Shown one piece after another: positions 5,728-7,288 of a stretch of 7,288 nt of DNA; the first letter of the stretch is position 1; each line of letters opens with the position of its first letter. The DNA comes from Candidatus Omnitrophota bacterium. Its GTDB lineage: Bacteria; Omnitrophota; Gorgyraeia; JAHIPI01. The notes below the pieces were generated by a model. It was not told where the DNA came from and did not search any database. It saw only the letters and a list, made by a program, of their open reading frames with translations. The stretch spans positions 1 to 7,288 of the forward strand of contig JAUWWU010000044.1 of NCBI GenBank assembly GCA_030616695.1, read 5' to 3'. The translations under genes were made by a program, and so were the position numbers.

Positions 5728-7146
5728 TTATTTTTCCGCAGAACGAAGGACTGTAAGTTTCACTATGCGCCCGGTATTTTTATTGACCCTGCAGTCCTCT
5801 GACAGCTTTACCCCGGCCGCCCACAAGATCCTGTTTCCCGATAAGATCAATGGGACCCTGTCGCGCGTTTCCCGGGGTATCTTCTCATCCACAAATACAT
5901 CGTGAAGTTTTTTAAACGACGTCATGCCCAGAGGCTTTATTCTATCGCCCTTATGCCGCGTGCGTATCTTTAAGGGGAACCTTATACAATCGGCGTCTAT
6001 ATATTCGGTCCTCTTTTTTTTCTTCCCTTTTCTGAATACGGGGGCCGAGGCGACGATTTCCGCGCGCACCGTTACGGCAAGTCCGGGCAGAGCGGTTTCT
6101 CCCGGGATATTTAATTTCGCGATTTTTTTTAAGCCGTGCAGCGGATTTTGGCGGATGCGCCCTTTTGAGAAGATAAGACGACCGCGGTCTTTTCTTACTT
6201 TTATCCCGCCCGGCAGATCGACGATAGAGGAGTCTTTACGCGATAAGAGGGCCTCGATCTCGCCCCAGTGCCTGTATTCTATCCGCTTGAGATCGCCTTT
6301 TAGCGAATTTATTACCTGCCTGACAACAAGCCGTTGCAGCGCAACATGGCAGCGCAATAGAGGCTGCATGCCTATCTCTACAGTTCCTTTTGACTTCCGG
6401 GCAAGGCGCTTGCATATTTTTTGGGCGGCCGTATCCAAATAATCAGACTCATCACCCAGATTTTTAGCGATCGATTTTAGATTTTCCCTGATCCTCGGAT
6501 TAAACTTTTTCTCAAGAAGCGGTATGAGGCTGTGCCGCAGCCTGTTTCGCAGATAAATTGCCTTGAAGTTGGAGGCGTCTACTCTCGACGGTAATTTCCG
6601 TTTTTTAAGATATTTCTCGATATCCCGCCTTGTCGCGTCCAAGAGAGGCCTTATTACCCACACATCCCCGAACCGGCGCTTATAAGGTATCCCTGATAAC
6701 CCGCGAGAGCCGGAGCCCTTCAGGAATCTCATGAGCACCGTTTCGGCCTGGTCATCGGCGTTGTGGCCGGTAGCTATTTTGTTAGCGCCTGTTTTTTTCG
6801 CGGCGCGCCGATAAAAATCATAACGGACTTCGCGGGCAGCTTCTTCCGCGGACATCCTGCGGGAGCCGGCGATTCTCTTCACATCCTTTTTTTCGGTTAT
6901 GACCGGTATGCTCAGTCCGATAGCTGTCTTTTTTACAAAAGCGGCATCGCCGGCCGATTGCCTGCCTCTCAGCATATGGTCAAGGTGCGCTACCGCCAGT
7001 TTGATCTTGTAATCTTTCTGTAATTCCCGCATAAGATATAATAATGCCATGGAATCCGGGCCGCCGGAGACGCAGGTCAGGACCTTATCGCCGTTTTTGA
7101 GAAGCTGTCTGGCTTTGACCGTATTTTTGACCTGTTCGATTAGCAT
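5728..7146 (-). CDS. tilS: tRNA(Ile)-lysidine synthetase TilS
   Basis: Uses ATP and lysine to change C34 of the CAU anticodon of tRNA-Ile2 to lysidine, switching the tRNA from Met to Ile identity and AUG to AUA decoding; normally essential. The 472-residue protein has the N-type ATP pyrophosphatase P-loop SGGPDS at 27-32, HLDHMLRG at 54-61, GHNADDQAETVLMR at 127-140, RGLSGI at 148-153, RPLL at 166-169 and RNRLRH at 200-205. A C-terminal tRNA-binding domain follows, with RTRHKGDRIKPLG at 395-407 and KKLHDVFVDEKIP at 412-424. It is the long form with the C-terminal domain. I start at the ATG at 7146: the open frame continues upstream to 7194 but only by translating the tRNA gene. No Shine-Dalgarno sequence is visible before this ATG. 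Its neighbour ftsH is the usual partner; hpt, often between them in Firmicutes, is absent. Confidence 0.95.
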   Translation of the reverse strand: MLIEQVKNTVKARQLLKNGDKVLTCVSGGPDSMALLYLMRELQKDYKIKLAVAHLDHMLRGRQSAGDAAFVKKTAIGLSIPVITEKKDVKRIAGSRRMSAEEAAREVRYDFYRRAAKKTGANKIATGHNADDQAETVLMRFLKGSGSRGLSGIPYKRRFGDVWVIRPLLDATRRDIEKYLKKRKLPSRVDASNFKAIYLRNRLRHSLIPLLEKKFNPRIRENLKSIAKNLGDESDYLDTAAQKICKRLARKSKGTVEIGMQPLLRCHVALQRLVVRQVINSLKGDLKRIEYRHWGEIEALLSRKDSSIVDLPGGIKVRKDRGRLIFSKGRIRQNPLHGLKKIAKLNIPGETALPGLAVTVRAEIVASAPVFRKGKKKKRTEYIDADCIRFPLKIRTRHKGDRIKPLGMTSFKKLHDVFVDEKIPRETRDRVPLILSGNRILWAAGVKLSEDCRVNKNTGRIVKLTVLRSAEK

Positions 7147-7166
7147 AGGGATGGAAAGAAAAATTT

Positions 7167-7243
7167 TGGTAGCGGGGGTGGGACTTGAACCCACGACCCC
7201 GAAGGTATGAGCTTCGTGCTCTAAACCACTGAGCTACCCCGCC
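7167..7243 (-). tRNA. tRNA with CAU anticodon, probably elongator tRNA-Met, CCA encoded
   Basis: The reverse complement folds into a full cloverleaf: acceptor GGCGGGG/CCCCGCT with a G1-U72 wobble at the end, D stem GCTC/GAGC, anticodon stem CGAAG/CTTCG around the loop CTCATAC (anticodon CAT at 7207-7209), T stem GTGGG/CCCAC, discriminator A and encoded CCA. It is not the initiator: the three G-C pairs next to the anticodon loop and the 1-72 mismatch are missing. CAU can also belong to tRNA-Ile2, the TilS substrate. I favour Met because the GGCGG...CCGCUACCA ends with G1-U72 and the C38 in the loop resemble elongator tRNA-Met from Bacillus as I recall it, while Ile2 tRNAs usually have a G1-C72 pair and A38. 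The 3' end is 20 nt from the tilS ATG. Confidence 0.9.
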
Positions 7244-7251
7244 ATGTAATT

Positions 7252-7280
7252 AGTATAGCTCCGTAACGTTTTTTCGAAAC
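7252..7280 (-). promoter_or_regulatory. Possible promoter for the tRNA(CAU)-tilS transcript
   Basis: On the minus strand a good -10 candidate TATACT (7252-7257) ends 8 nt before the tRNA. The -35 region at 16 to 18 nt spacing holds only weak matches (TTTCGA or GTTTCG within 7274-7280). Transcription would begin almost at the tRNA 5' end. Plausible from position and the -10 box alone. Confidence 0.4.
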
Positions 7281-7288
7281 ATAGTTTA

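Noticed and set aside
7147..7194. In-frame upstream extension of tilS to an ATG at 7194, adding 16 residues
   Set aside because: The extra codons come from the 3' half of the tRNA(CAU) gene and its CCA end; the ATG at 7146 puts the P-loop motif at the usual distance.

Overview
The window is an ordinary-looking but very compact bacterial housekeeping block. All supported genes read on the minus strand, so the biological order runs from high to low coordinates: tRNA(CAU, Met) - tilS - [promoter] - ftsH - folP - cdaA - ybbR - pdxJ - nnrD - tRNA-Thr(UGU). All seven proteins are recognisable, intact and close to the usual length for their families, except YbbR, which is a short single-domain form. 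No stretch over 70 bases is without a gene. I see no mobile element, CRISPR array, prophage piece or broken gene.

Organism: the DNA has moderate GC and lysine-rich proteins. PdxJ implies the deoxyxylulose-5-phosphate-dependent vitamin B6 route, which argues against Firmicutes or Actinobacteria (these normally use PdxS/PdxT), even though a CdaA-type c-di-AMP synthase is present. The order tilS-ftsH-folP-cdaA-ybbR-(glmM)-pdxJ-(acpS)-nnrD is the arrangement I associate with Deltaproteobacteria and with uncultured Gram-negative-type phyla such as Omnitrophota. An uncultured member of such a lineage is my best guess, with low confidence at phylum level.

Layout: at the right end (7167-7243) is a CAU-anticodon tRNA, best matched to elongator tRNA-Met, with a possible promoter just upstream. 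The tilS start lies 20 nt after the tRNA CCA end, so the two are probably on one transcript. A 68-nt gap (5660-5727) separates tilS from ftsH and contains a good sigma70-type promoter with an extended -10, followed by an AAGGGG ribosome site. From ftsH to nnrD the genes overlap or lie 1 to 7 nt apart, which implies one transcript with translational coupling. That transcript appears to run on into tRNA-Thr 17 nt after nnrD. No terminator is visible before the left edge.

Functions: TilS makes lysidine in the anticodon of tRNA-Ile2. FtsH is the membrane AAA+ zinc protease. FolP makes dihydropteroate for folate. CdaA makes c-di-AMP at the membrane, and the YbbR protein is its likely partner. PdxJ makes pyridoxine 5'-phosphate. 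NnrD repairs hydrated NAD(P)H. I did not find a previously undescribed system. The points worth a second look are variations on known themes: a DGG instead of DGA active-site motif in CdaA, a minimal one-repeat YbbR partner, absence of glmM and acpS from their usual slots, a CAU tRNA directly ahead of the enzyme that must tell CAU tRNAs apart, and a tRNA gene at the 3' end of a protein operon.
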